Origin: a bacterium
GTDB taxonomy: Bacteria; SZUA-79; Acidulodesulfobacterales; Acidulodesulfobacteraceae
Direction: 5' to 3'
Assembly: GCA_021812245.1 (NCBI GenBank)
Contig: JAKAOK010000006.1
Span: 1-64,000 of the forward strand
Length of the DNA: 64,000 nt
Below are positions 34,886 through 43,245 of this stretch, one piece after another. Each line of letters opens with the position of its first letter. Position 1 is the first letter of the stretch. Position numbers and translations under genes: made by a program. Under the pieces are notes generated by a model that was not told the DNA's origin, searched no databases, and saw only the letters and a list, made by a program, of their open reading frames with translations.

Positions 34886-35018
34886 TTATCCCAAATACCG
34901 ATTTAGAAATTTTTATATATGAATTACCTGAATTACTCAATAATGTCATTGCGAGCGCTCGCAATGACGAAATATTGGAATTTATTAAATATTTTCTAAA
35001 TCTGGATTTGGGATAATT
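34884..35018. repeat. 135-bp inverted-repeat element between gltX and rnhB
   Basis: The ends are near-perfect inverted repeats: 34884-34910 (starting AATTATCCCAAAT) against 34991-35018 (ending ATTTGGGATAATT), with only two or three mismatches. Almost exactly at the centre, 34945-34968, is a perfect 24-base palindrome with arms GTCATTGCGAGC and GCTCGCAATGAC. The element starts within the gltX stop codon and ends one base before the rnhB ATG. It looks like a miniature mobile or REP/BIME-type element, and it could fold into a long hairpin in the gltX-rnhB message. Confidence 0.75.
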
Positions 35019-35582
35019 ATGCCGTTAAAAATATGCGGAATAGATGAAGCGGGCAGAGGCTGTCTTGCAGGTCCGGTGGTATCGGCGGCTATAATAATAG
35101 ACAAAAGCAAAATTCCTTCAGGCATTAGGGATTCCAAACAGTTAACGGAGGCAAAGAGAAACGAGTATTATAAGATGCTTATATCCGATGCCGCTTCTTA
35201 TTCTATCGGCACCGCATCTCATACGGAAATCGACGAAATCAATATTTTAAAAGCGGCTATGCTATCTATGCAAAGGGCGTTCGACGGCTTATCCTTAAAA
35301 CCGGACGTAGTAATTATAGACGGTCCGTTCGCCCCTGAGGGTTTAACCGATATTGCCGGATTGAAAGTTATTCCGGTTATTAAGGGAGACGACAGAGTTA
35401 AGTTGGTCGCCTGCGCTTCCGTAATAGCTAAAGTTTTTAGAGACGGGTTGATGGTTTTGCTGGACGAAAAATATCCGCATTACGGTTTTAAGCGGCACAA
35501 GGGCTATGCAACGGCGGAACACAAAAATAACCTCATAAAATATGGATCTAGCGAGGTTCACAGAAAAACCTTTAAGTTTTAA
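35019..35582 (+). CDS. rnhB: Ribonuclease HII
   Basis: 187 residues. Removes ribonucleotides from RNA-DNA hybrids. The catalytic motif is ICGIDEAGRGCLAGPVV (Asp, Glu), with further acidic residues in VVIIDGPFAP and the VACASVIAKVFRD helix. HYGFKRHKGYAT is the conserved substrate region. Length and motif order are standard. The ATG directly abuts the right end of the inverted-repeat element, so its ribosome-binding site (TTGGGATAATT) is poor and lies within the repeat. It is followed by yraN, a common neighbour. Confidence 0.95.
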   Translation: MPLKICGIDEAGRGCLAGPVVSAAIIIDKSKIPSGIRDSKQLTEAKRNEYYKMLISDAASYSIGTASHTEIDEINILKAAMLSMQRAFDGLSLKPDVVIIDGPFAPEGLTDIAGLKVIPVIKGDDRVKLVACASVIAKVFRDGLMVLLDEKYPHYGFKRHKGYATAEHKNNLIKYGSSEVHRKTFKF

Positions 35583-35610
35583 CGATAAATAATATACAAT
35601 AAAAATTGAT

Positions 35611-36003
35611 ATGAATAATAAAATAACGGGCGGCAAATCATTGAACAAGACCAAAGGAGACAAAGGGGAAACAATAGCCGCAGAATTTTTACAAAAAATA
35701 GGATATAAAATTATAAAAACAAAATTTAGGAAGGGGCGCAATGAAATAGATATTATTGCGAAAAGCGAAAGCGGAGTTTTAAATTTTATAGAAGTCAAAA
35801 CAAGGTTCGAAAGCAAGTTTGGAAAGCCTTATGAAGCGGTGGATAAAAATAAGTTAAAAAAAATAATAGAAGTATCAAATTTTTTTTTAATGAATTCCAA
35901 TATAGACAGAGAAAAAAGTTTTATAAATTACGGAATTGTTTCGATTGAATATATAGAGCGCAGTTCGATCAAATTAATTTTTTTTGAAAATATTCTTGAT
36001 TAA
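35611..36003 (+). CDS. YraN/UPF0102 family endonuclease-like protein
   Basis: 130 residues of the UPF0102 family, with a PD-(D/E)XK-like core: KGDKGETIAAEFLQKIGYKI, then KGRNEIDIIAKSESG (Asp) and LNFIEVKTRFESKFG (Glu-x-Lys). The family is widespread and often encoded beside rnhB, as here; nuclease or Holliday-junction roles have been proposed from the fold. No signal or membrane segment. The first 15 residues (NNKITGGKSLNKT) may be an unconserved extension. It lies 28 bases after rnhB. Confidence 0.9.
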   Translation: MNNKITGGKSLNKTKGDKGETIAAEFLQKIGYKIIKTKFRKGRNEIDIIAKSESGVLNFIEVKTRFESKFGKPYEAVDKNKLKKIIEVSNFFLMNSNIDREKSFINYGIVSIEYIERSSIKLIFFENILD

Positions 36004-36018
36004 AATAAATAAACCAAT

Positions 36019-36903
36019 ATGAAAAAAAATAATTCGATAAAAATATGTCTTGCCCAGACAAATCCAAAGGTCGGGGATTTAAAGAAAAATATCGAAAACC
36101 ACATTGAAATTATTTCCGGGGCAAAGAATAAAGGGGCGAACCTTGTAGTTTTCCCCGAGCTTTCTTTGACGGGATATTTTTTAAAAGATAGCGTTTACGA
36201 TTTAGGGATAAATATCAATACCGATGAAGCAGCAATTTTAGAGCCTATTTATAAAGCGGCTAAAGATTTGGATATTTCGGTTATTGCAGGTTTTGTCGAA
36301 AAAGATGCGGATTTTAATTTCTATAACTCTTCCTGCTGTATCTCTAAAGGCAAGCTGATTAACGTGCATAGAAAAGTTTATTTGCCGACATACGGAATGT
36401 TTGAAGAATTGAGATATTTTAAGCCGGGGGATGGATTCGGCGTTTTTGATATGGACGGGGTTAAAGTTTCCGTTTTAACCTGTGAAGACGCTTGGCATCT
36501 TTCTTCATCGTATATTGCCGTAAATAAAGGGGCGCATATAATTATAGTTAATTCGGCATCTCCGGCAAGAGGTATTACCGCCGGACTTAATAAATTTAAT
36601 TCTATGAATATGTGGGAGGAACTGCTTTCCGTTATAGCTTTTTATTACAAAAGTTACGTCCTATACGTTAATAGGGTGGGTTTTGAAGACGGAATAGGAT
36701 TTTCGGGCGGTTCGTGTATATTTAACCCTTTGGGAGAGATGGAAAAAAAGCTGGATTATTTAGAAGAAGGGGTAGTTTCAGCTGATATAAATTTAGACCT
36801 TCTGAATAACGAAAGATTTAAAACGCCGCTTATAAGAGACGAGAATTTAAATCTGACGCTGAAAGAGATAGAAGGTATCATAAATAAGGGAACAATAAAA
36901 TGA
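36019..36903 (+). CDS. Carbon-nitrogen hydrolase, glutaminase partner of NAD synthetase
   Basis: 294 residues of the nitrilase superfamily. The catalytic triad is Glu in VVFPELSLTGYFLKD, Lys in NVHRKVYLPTYGMFEE and Cys in SVLTCEDAWHLSS. This sequence type matches the glutaminase domain at the N-terminus of glutamine-dependent NAD synthetases. Here it is a separate protein overlapping nadE by four bases (ATGA). It likely hydrolyses glutamine and hands ammonia to NadE in a complex. In most bacteria with this domain the two are fused in one chain. The start lacks a strong ribosome-binding site. Confidence 0.87.
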   Translation: MKKNNSIKICLAQTNPKVGDLKKNIENHIEIISGAKNKGANLVVFPELSLTGYFLKDSVYDLGININTDEAAILEPIYKAAKDLDISVIAGFVEKDADFNFYNSSCCISKGKLINVHRKVYLPTYGMFEELRYFKPGDGFGVFDMDGVKVSVLTCEDAWHLSSSYIAVNKGAHIIIVNSASPARGITAGLNKFNSMNMWEELLSVIAFYYKSYVLYVNRVGFEDGIGFSGGSCIFNPLGEMEKKLDYLEEGVVSADINLDLLNNERFKTPLIRDENLNLTLKEIEGIINKGTIK

Positions 36904-37748
36904 AAAAAGAACTTCCTAAAATAGACGAATATAATTTCCCCCTCATTTATAAACACCTTGCTAATTTTATTAAGATAGAAGTTTCAAAAGCACGGGTAAA
37001 TAGCGTAGTTTTGGGATTGTCTGGAGGTATAGATTCCGCCGTAGCGTGCTATTTAGCCTCAAATGCCCTTGGGAAAGAAAACGTAGCTGCGTTGATTATG
37101 CCTTATGAAAGCAGTTCCGGCGCCGGCATGGACGATGCCTTAAAAGTCGTCAAGACGCTCGGTATTTCTCACTATGTTATAGATATAACGAAACAGATAA
37201 ACGAATATTTTACGAAAGAAAGAGCCATTGCGGCTCCGGACGATATCAGGGTTAGAAAAGGCAATAAAATGGCAAGAGAAAGAATGTCTATCTTATACGA
37301 TTATTCATATAAATTAAATTCTTTAGTTTTGGGAACAAGCAATAAATCAGAACTTCTTTTAGGTTACGGAACGCTTTACGGAGATATGGCATCCGCGTTA
37401 AATCCTATAGGCGATATTTATAAAACGCAGATATATAACCTTGCGGAGCATCTCGATATTCCAAAAAGTATAATAACCAAGGCTCCTTCGGCTGATTTAT
37501 GGGAAGGGCAGTCTGATGAAGGCGAACTAGGTTTTACTTATGAAACTGCAGACGGTATAATGTATCTTTTAATAGATAAAATGTACAAACCGGAGGTCGT
37601 AGTTTCTTTAGGGTATGACGAGAATCTTGTTAATAAAATATACGACAAAATAAAAAAATCCCAGTATAAACGACGAATGCCTTTAATAGCCAAGGTTTCG
37701 GAGCGGACGATAAATATAGACTTCAGATATTTAAGGGACTGGGCGTAA
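36900..37748 (+). CDS. nadE: NAD+ synthetase
   Basis: 282 residues. It amidates nicotinic acid adenine dinucleotide to NAD with ATP. The PP-loop motif is LGLSGGIDSAVACYLAS. RKGNKMARERMSILYDYS and LGTSNKSELLLGYGT are characteristic. KAPSADLWEGQSDEGELGF is the conserved segment near the active site. Only the synthetase domain is present; the glutaminase domain is the preceding gene, and the four-base overlap suggests equal production. It ends four bases before rsmI. Confidence 0.95.
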   Translation: MKKELPKIDEYNFPLIYKHLANFIKIEVSKARVNSVVLGLSGGIDSAVACYLASNALGKENVAALIMPYESSSGAGMDDALKVVKTLGISHYVIDITKQINEYFTKERAIAAPDDIRVRKGNKMARERMSILYDYSYKLNSLVLGTSNKSELLLGYGTLYGDMASALNPIGDIYKTQIYNLAEHLDIPKSIITKAPSADLWEGQSDEGELGFTYETADGIMYLLIDKMYKPEVVVSLGYDENLVNKIYDKIKKSQYKRRMPLIAKVSERTINIDFRYLRDWA

Positions 37749-37752
37749 TCAT

Positions 37753-38454
37753 ATGGGCGCATTATACGTTGTTGCCACCCCGATAGGAAATCTCGAAGAT
37801 ATTACGATAAGAGCGTTAAAGATAATGAGGCATGCGGATTTTATAGCATGCGAAGACACTAGAAAAACAAGAATATTGACTTCACGTTACCATATAAAAA
37901 CACGCTTAATTCCGTATCACGAATATAATAGAAAATCCGCGGCGGACGGTATCGTCGCAAGCATATTAAAGGATAAAAACGTTGCGCTCGTCAGCGAAGC
38001 GGGAACGCCCTTGATATCCGACCCGGGTTCGTATTTAGTAAGGTTATGCGTGGAAAAAGGCATAAAGGTAGTTCCGATCCCCGGACCTTCAAGCGTATTG
38101 GCCGCACTTTCGGCATCCGGTCTCGATACGTCGGAGTTTACGTTTATAGGGTTTTTACCCAAAAAAGAGGGTAAGAGAAAAAAACTTCTTGCCAAACTTA
38201 AGGAAGAAAAAAGAGTTTTTATATTATTTGAGCCGGGAAGAAGCGTAGAAAAATTGCTTGCCGATATAAACGAGATTTTCGGAAACATAAAAATTTGTTA
38301 TGCGAAAGAATTGACTAAAATATATGAATTTATAGAAACTAAAGATTTAAAAGCGGTACTGGAAGAAATTAAAGGCAGACCGGAACTTATCAAAGGCGAA
38401 ATTACCCTCGTTATAGACCCCGTTTCTCCGCAGTCTAACTTAGAGATTGGTTAG
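37753..38454 (+). CDS. rsmI: 16S rRNA (cytidine-1402-2'-O)-methyltransferase
   Basis: 233 residues of the tetrapyrrole-methylase-like fold. It starts GALYVVATPIGNLEDITIRA, followed by ACEDTRKTRILTSRY, LVSEAGTPLISDPGS and VPIPGPSSVLAALSASGL, and FIGFLPKKEGKRKKLL. RsmI methylates the ribose of C1402 in the decoding centre. The protein lacks the extra C-terminal part of longer RsmI forms and ends with LEIG at the edge of a repeat-rich segment. It is four bases after nadE. The start is ATG 37753. Confidence 0.95.
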   Translation: MGALYVVATPIGNLEDITIRALKIMRHADFIACEDTRKTRILTSRYHIKTRLIPYHEYNRKSAADGIVASILKDKNVALVSEAGTPLISDPGSYLVRLCVEKGIKVVPIPGPSSVLAALSASGLDTSEFTFIGFLPKKEGKRKKLLAKLKEEKRVFILFEPGRSVEKLLADINEIFGNIKICYAKELTKIYEFIETKDLKAVLEEIKGRPELIKGEITLVIDPVSPQSNLEIG

Positions 38455-38509
38455 CTGCGCTGGAGTTAGCTGCGCTGGACTCCGTCCGTCCGCTGCGCTC
38501 GCAATGACG
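38450..38509. repeat. G+C-rich repeat cluster between rsmI and acyP
   Basis: Two direct tandem copies of GTTAGCTGCGCTGGA (38450-38464, 38465-38479) are followed by TCCGTCCGTC and GCTGCGCTCGCAATGACG. The last part matches the palindrome at 34945-34968 (GCTCGCAATGAC). It fills the gap between two convergent genes and overlaps the rsmI stop codon. The composition is unlike the surrounding A+T-rich DNA. It is probably part of a dispersed repeat family. Confidence 0.7.
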
Positions 38510-38788
38510 CTATTTTAAAATTTTAAAATCTTTAAAATTAGACGGACTATCCTGTTCGTAAAGTTTGACTTCTTTTACTCTGGAAGAAGGAGGACCGACG
38601 TGAACCGAAGCGATAATTTCCTTTATTTGTTCTTCCCCGCCTTCGAAAAATGCTTCTACGTGACCGTCATGGGTGTTCATGACGTATCCTTTGACGCCTA
38701 TCCTTTCGGCTTCAAGTTTTGTAAAATTACGGAAATTAACGCCTTGAACTATTCCCTTAATTATAACTCTGTAAGATTTTAACGTCAT
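38510..38788 (-). CDS. acyP: Acylphosphatase
   Basis: 92 residues. Hydrolyses acyl phosphates such as acetyl phosphate. The phosphate-binding loop is IVQGVNFRNFTKLEA with the catalytic Arg. The catalytic Asn is in VKGYVMNTHDGHVEAFFEG. Length is standard for this small alpha/beta fold. It lies between the repeat cluster and the His-rich coiled-coil gene on the same strand. A long opposite-strand frame covers it but has no protein-like features. Confidence 0.93.
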   Translation of the reverse strand: MTLKSYRVIIKGIVQGVNFRNFTKLEAERIGVKGYVMNTHDGHVEAFFEGGEEQIKEIIASVHVGPPSSRVKEVKLYEQDSPSNFKDFKILK

Positions 38789-38810
38789 TATTAAAATTAA
38801 AACTTAATTA

Positions 38811-39179
38811 CTATTTCTTGTGGTGCGCCGCCGTGTGCTTATGGTGCTCGGCATGGGTATGCGCGCTATGAGCCTGCTTATTGACTTTTTCTTCCAGCGT
38901 TTTTATTTTATCTTCCAATTCTTTAATTTCCGAACCGCGTGCTATATCGGCTTTACTGAGCGCTTTTTTTACGGATTCGTCGATTAAAGACAACATCTTC
39001 TCTTTATTAGACTCGTATATGCCTTTCATTTTTTTAGAAAAATCCGCGGCTTCTTTTTTTCCAAAATCCTGAGTTACGATGAATTCATCGAGAATTTTTT
39101 GAAATCTATCCTCAGTTGCGGTAAGAACGGTGCCGATAAATTCGGTAAACTTATCGAGCGGCGTTTTTGAATTCTCCAT
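38811..39179 (-). CDS. Helical coiled-coil protein with histidine-rich tail (phasin-like)
   Basis: 122 residues. Residues 1-75 form amphipathic helices (DKFTEFIGTVLTATEDRFQK, KMKGIYESNKEKMLSLIDES), and about 75-98 a heptad coiled coil (EIKELEDKIKTLEEKVN). The tail from residue 101 has eight histidines among Ala/Thr/Lys. The helix-plus-coiled-coil layout resembles the phasin/PhaF-like superfamily, which coats polyhydroxyalkanoate granules; the His tail suggests metal or nucleic-acid binding. The start has a strong AAGGAGG. It is monocistronic with a possible promoter at about 39200-39240. Function not established. Confidence 0.72.
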   Translation of the reverse strand: MENSKTPLDKFTEFIGTVLTATEDRFQKILDEFIVTQDFGKKEAADFSKKMKGIYESNKEKMLSLIDESVKKALSKADIARGSEIKELEDKIKTLEEKVNKQAHSAHTHAEHHKHTAAHHKK

Positions 39180-39258
39180 ACGAACCTCCTTTATTTAATA
39201 TTAATTAACTTATGCATAATATAAGTATATCATTAATATTTATAATTATATTTTATAT

Positions 39259-39615
39259 TTACTGCTGGCGTGCCATATCGAGCCTTTCTATTTTGGCTTC
39301 TTTGCCTTTTTTCTTTCTTAAATAATACAGCTTTGCCCTTCTGACTTTTCCTTGATATAGCAGTTCTATTTTATCGATTAAAGGAGAATTTACTAAAAAA
39401 GTTTTTTCTACCCCTACGCCGTAAGAATTTTTTCTGACGGTAAATGCCGACCGAAGACCGCTCCCTTTTCTTGCGATAACGACCCCTTCGTAAATCTGGA
39501 TCCTTTCCTTATCGCCTTCTTTTATCTTTTGATGCACTTTAACCGTATCTCCCGATTTAAATATGGGCGTATCGGTTTTCAAAGATGAATTTTCGATTTT
39601 TTCGATGATATTCAT
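39259..39615 (-). CDS. rplS: Ribosomal protein L19
   Basis: 118 residues of the 50S subunit, located at the interface with 30S. Conserved stretches are [50 protein letters not shown] and [17 protein letters not shown]. It is the last gene of the minus-strand run ffh-rpsP-rimM-trmD-rplS, 36 bases after trmD. AAGGAG lies before the start. No terminator hairpin is evident downstream, only A+T-rich sequence. Confidence 0.97.
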   Translation of the reverse strand: MNIIEKIENSSLKTDTPIFKSGDTVKVHQKIKEGDKERIQIYEGVVIARKGSGLRSAFTVRKNSYGVGVEKTFLVNSPLIDKIELLYQGKVRRAKLYYLRKKKGKEAKIERLDMARQQ

Positions 39616-39651
39616 TGAAATCTCCTTTATTTTTTAGTTATGATTTATATA

Positions 39652-40398
39652 TTAAGATTCAGTTTCTCCGCTATTTTCGTTAAAAGGACGGCTCCTGTTT
39701 TCCGCCGTCTTTTTTAACGCTTTTTCCGTTCTCCATTCGTTTATCAGCTTATGGTTGCCGCCGAGCAGGACATCCGGAACAGACTTGCCTTTCAAGACTT
39801 TTGGTTTAGTATATTGCGGATATTCCAGTATTTTGCCGAAATCGCCGGAAAGACTTTCTTCTTTAAGAGAATCGGGGTTTCCGAGAAATCCCTTAAAATA
39901 TCTGCTGACGGTTTCCATAAAGACGACGGCGGCTATTTCTCCGCCGGATAATATATAATTTCCTATCGATACTTCAATTCCGCCGGTAATATCCGTCACT
40001 CTGGCGTCTATTCCTTCGTATCTTCCACAAATTATTATTATATGGTTATAGCCGGACATATCTTCGGCTATTCTTGAATCAAGTAATTTTCCGGATGCGG
40101 ACATTATTACCGTAATATATTTTTTATTTTTGTATGTATAATTAGTTAAAGAATGTTCGTAGGCTTTAAGGACAGGTTCAGCCATTAAAAGCTGGCCGGC
40201 TCCGCCGCCGTAAATCTTATCGTCCACCCTTTTATGCTTATCATTAGAAAAATCTCTTGGATTAATTATATTTATTTCTACGAGACCAGTTTTTAAGGCT
40301 CTTCCGATGAGTCCCGTTTTAAGGAAAGACTCGAAATATTCAGGCATTATCGAAATGACGTCTATAATTTTTTTATTTTCGTCGATCTTATGAATCAT
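39652..40398 (-). CDS. trmD: tRNA (guanine-N1-)-methyltransferase
   Basis: 248 residues. Methylates G37 next to the anticodon to prevent frameshifting. The trefoil-knot SAM site is seen in RYEGIDARV and ISIGNYILSGGEIA. VDDKIYGGGAGQLLMAEPV and KSVPDVLLGGNHKLINEWR are also family marks. The N-terminus has a short extension (MIHKIDENKK) before IDVISIMPEYF. It overlaps rimM by four bases. The last 20 residues are polar and unconserved. Confidence 0.97.
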   Translation of the reverse strand: MIHKIDENKKIIDVISIMPEYFESFLKTGLIGRALKTGLVEINIINPRDFSNDKHKRVDDKIYGGGAGQLLMAEPVLKAYEHSLTNYTYKNKKYITVIMSASGKLLDSRIAEDMSGYNHIIIICGRYEGIDARVTDITGGIEVSIGNYILSGGEIAAVVFMETVSRYFKGFLGNPDSLKEESLSGDFGKILEYPQYTKPKVLKGKSVPDVLLGGNHKLINEWRTEKALKKTAENRSRPFNENSGETES

Positions 40399-40895
40399 AT
40401 TTTATAATTTTCTTCGTTTTTTAACGCTATTTTTGAATTTTTAATATCTATAAATGAAATGTTGTCTTCGGTCATGGGAATTAAATAAGTTGCTTCGTTT
40501 GATTTTATTTCGATTATATCCGCTTCCCCCGGATAAATTTGCGAAACCGTTCCTATTCCTTGATTGTTTTTGTTATAACAGCTTAAGCCTATTAAATCCG
40601 AAATTAAATATTCGCCCCGTTCTAAATTTATATCGGTTTTTTTAATATATACGGGGACCTTTTTAAAATTTTCGGCCGATTCTATAGAGTTAACGCCGCA
40701 AAGCTTTATCAGATACCCCTTGTTTACCCGCCTTATTTTTTCGATTTCCAGCCGTCCAAGTTCGCAATTCTCATCAACAAATAGCGGAATATCCGAATTC
40801 AATGCATCCGACAGGGGATTATACGTTGTAAATAAAAGTTCTCCGCAAATACCATGGGGTTTTATAAATTCCCCTATGCAGATACAGTCGTTCAT
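40395..40895 (-). CDS. rimM: Ribosome maturation factor RimM
   Basis: 166 residues. Helps assemble the 30S head through ribosomal protein S19. The N-terminal RimM domain is CIGEFIKPHGICGELLF; the PRC-barrel part includes LISDLIGLSCYNKNNQGIGT and ATYLIPMTEDNISFIDI. It overlaps both rpsP and trmD by four bases, so translation is coupled along the operon. Length is normal. No odd features. Confidence 0.95.
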   Translation of the reverse strand: MNDCICIGEFIKPHGICGELLFTTYNPLSDALNSDIPLFVDENCELGRLEIEKIRRVNKGYLIKLCGVNSIESAENFKKVPVYIKKTDINLERGEYLISDLIGLSCYNKNNQGIGTVSQIYPGEADIIEIKSNEATYLIPMTEDNISFIDIKNSKIALKNEENYKI

Positions 40896-41131
40896 TTACC
40901 CTGTTTTTTAACCAAAGACATAACCGTATCGCTCGGTTTAGCGCCTAAGCTTATCCATTTGTCGAACTTGTCTTTATCGATAGTGAATTGAGCCGTATTC
41001 GCGCAGGGATTATAAGTCCCCAATATCTCGATGAATTTTTTCTGCACGGCTTTCTCGCCGGAAGCCGCTACGATTCTGTAAAAAGGTTTTTTGTGAGAAC
41101 CGATTCTTGTAAGTCTGATTTTTACCGCCAC
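40892..41131 (-). CDS. rpsP: Ribosomal protein S16
   Basis: 79 residues of the 30S subunit. The start AVKIRLTRIGSHKKPFYRIV and the ILGTYNPCANTAQFTIDKDK region are standard. It overlaps the end of ffh by ten bases and rimM by four. The KH-domain gene often found between rpsP and rimM is missing here. Identification is secure. Confidence 0.97.
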   Translation of the reverse strand: MAVKIRLTRIGSHKKPFYRIVAASGEKAVQKKFIEILGTYNPCANTAQFTIDKDKFDKWISLGAKPSDTVMSLVKKQGK

Positions 41132-42498
41132 TTGAGATCTCCTTTGTTAAACATATTTTTAATATTATTTATATTCTTTAAAGAACCTAATTTGTTTTTT
41201 TTGAACGATTTCATAATTTTTTTAACTTCTTCGAATTTGTTTATAAAGATATTCACGTCGTTAACGGTCGTGCCGCTTCCAAGAGATATTCTTTTGCGCC
41301 TTCCGCCGTTAAGAATATCCGGATTAATCCTTTCTTTTTCGGTCATAGAGTTGATTATGGCTTTAATTTTGACAATTTCTTTTTCCGCCGCTTCGGAATT
41401 GAATTTATCTTTAATTTTCGAAAATCCCGGAATCATACCGGCTATCTGGGCAATGCCGCCTATTTTAGACATCATTTTAAGCTGTTCCGCAAAATCTTTT
41501 ACGGTAAAATCCTTTTTATTAAGCGAGTCTTCGATAGATTTTGCCGATTTTTCGTCGATGGAATCCTGAGCTTTCTCTATCAGGCTTAATATGTCGCCCA
41601 TTCCCAGTATTCTGTCCGCTATTCTGTCGCCGTAAAAGACTTCGAAATCGCTCAATTTTTCGCCGACGCCGATAAATTTTATCGGTTTTTTAACGGTTTT
41701 TTTAATGGAAAGAGCCGCTCCGCCTCTTGCGTCGCCGTCAACTTTCGTCAAAACGACGCCGGATATATCGAGGGATTCATTGAACGTCTTGGCGACCGTC
41801 ACGGCGCTCTGTCCGAGCATGGAATCGGCGACGAATAATATTTCGTTGGGATTAAATTTATTTTTAAGAAGTTTAAGTTCGTTCATTAACGGCTCGTCTA
41901 TTTCGAGCCTCCCGGCGGTATCCACGATTATAGTATCGTATGCCTGTTTTTCGGCAATGTCGATAGCGTTTTTTAATATCTCATCGGGTTTTTGCAAAAC
42001 CTTTCCGTTTTCTTCAGGGGTTTCGTAAACGGGTATATTGATGCTTGAGCCGATTTTCTTTAGCTGTAGTATCGCCGCAGGCCTGTAAACGTCCGCCGGA
42101 ACAAGATAAACTCTGCGCTTCATCCTGTGCAGATAAAGAGCAAGTTTGCCTGCCGTAGTGGTTTTGCCTGAGCCCTGAAGCCCTATAAGCATAATAATAA
42201 CGGGCGGTTTCGCTTTAATATTTAAAGGTTCGTTGTTTCCTAATAGTTCGACAAGTTCGTCTCTTATTATTTTTATAATTTGCTGGGCGGGGGTGAGGCT
42301 GTCCGCGACTTTTTCGCCTATAGCCTTATTTTTTACGGATTCTATAAATTCTTTTACTATAAGGTAATTTACGTCGGCTTCAAGCAAAGACAGTCTTACT
42401 TCTTTAAGGCTGTCTTCGATATTTTTTTCCGACAGCTTTCCGTAACCCCTAAGATTTTTAAAAACCCTTTCGAGTTTTGTGCTCAGTCCGTCAAACAT
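41122..42498 (-). CDS. ffh: Signal recognition particle protein Ffh
   Basis: 458 residues. Binds 4.5S RNA and signal peptides for co-translational membrane targeting. The N domain is about 1-85. The G domain has GLQGSGKTTTAGKLA (P-loop), VDTAGRLEID, TKVDGDARGGAALS and KFIGVGEKLSDFE. The methionine-containing M domain runs from about 325, with GIAQIAGMIPGFSKI. It is the first gene of the ffh-rpsP-rimM-trmD-rplS operon, and 42499-42628 before it should hold the promoter. Length is in the normal range. Confidence 0.97.
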   Translation of the reverse strand: MFDGLSTKLERVFKNLRGYGKLSEKNIEDSLKEVRLSLLEADVNYLIVKEFIESVKNKAIGEKVADSLTPAQQIIKIIRDELVELLGNNEPLNIKAKPPVIIMLIGLQGSGKTTTAGKLALYLHRMKRRVYLVPADVYRPAAILQLKKIGSSINIPVYETPEENGKVLQKPDEILKNAIDIAEKQAYDTIIVDTAGRLEIDEPLMNELKLLKNKFNPNEILFVADSMLGQSAVTVAKTFNESLDISGVVLTKVDGDARGGAALSIKKTVKKPIKFIGVGEKLSDFEVFYGDRIADRILGMGDILSLIEKAQDSIDEKSAKSIEDSLNKKDFTVKDFAEQLKMMSKIGGIAQIAGMIPGFSKIKDKFNSEAAEKEIVKIKAIINSMTEKERINPDILNGGRRKRISLGSGTTVNDVNIFINKFEEVKKIMKSFKKNKLGSLKNINNIKNMFNKGDLKWR

Positions 42499-42628
42499 TT
42501 AATAAGTTTAATAATTTAGTTATTTTATAGTATGATTATATAAATTTTTTAAGAAAGATTTATATAATCGAAAACTAACATTTTATTAGTTTTTTAAAAA
42601 TATGTCAATATGCAGAAAAATATTAAAA

Positions 42629-43234
42629 TTAATCGAACCTTTTTCTGTAATTTATTGCCTCGGATAGAGTGTCTTTATCGACGTATTCCAGATCGGAACC
42701 GATTGGGATTCCGCGTGCCAGCACGGATATATTGACATTGTAAGGAGATAATATTTTTTGTATGTATATAGAAGTTGCTTCCCCGTTTGAATTGGGGTTA
42801 AGAGCAAGTATTATTTCTTCGAAACCGCCGGTTTCTACTCTACCTGCGAGCTCTCTAAGCCTGAGGTCGGACGGGGTAATGCCTTCCAGCGGATTGATTA
42901 AACCATGCAGAACATGGTAATAACCGTTATAATTGCCGCTTTTTTCAAATACGTAAATTATTTCGGGATTTTCAACGATGCAAAGCTGTTTATGATTTCT
43001 GGACCGATTATTGCATATAGGACACAAGTCGTCCGAACTGAGATTAAAGCAGTTTTGGCAAAGTTTAATATTTTGCTTTGCATTTTTGATAGCATCAGCA
43101 AGGTTATAAGCTACTGATTCATTTTGGGACAGTATATAAAAAGCTAATCTTCTTGCCGATCTTTCGCCTATGCCCGGCAGTTTTTTCAGTGCAAAGACTA
43201 TATCTTTGATGTAATCGGAATGATTTAAAGACAT
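42629..43234 (-). CDS. recR: Recombination mediator RecR
   Basis: 201 residues. Works with RecO and RecF in gap repair. The helix-hairpin-helix is LKKLPGIGERSARRLAFYIL. The zinc finger is CQNCFNLSSDDLCPICNN. The Toprim domain includes LCIVENPEIIYVFEKSG, HGLINPLEGITPSDLR, IILALNPNSNGEAT and LARGIPIGSDLEYVD. It follows ybaB by 11 bases in a dnaX-ybaB-recR operon, a common arrangement. Confidence 0.97.
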   Translation of the reverse strand: MSLNHSDYIKDIVFALKKLPGIGERSARRLAFYILSQNESVAYNLADAIKNAKQNIKLCQNCFNLSSDDLCPICNNRSRNHKQLCIVENPEIIYVFEKSGNYNGYYHVLHGLINPLEGITPSDLRLRELAGRVETGGFEEIILALNPNSNGEATSIYIQKILSPYNVNISVLARGIPIGSDLEYVDKDTLSEAINYRKRFD

Positions 43235-43245
43235 AAAGCCGCCGG

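Noticed and set aside
38600-38782. Plus-strand open frame opposite acyP
   Set aside because: It is the complement of a certain acylphosphatase gene and has no ribosome-binding site or recognisable motif.
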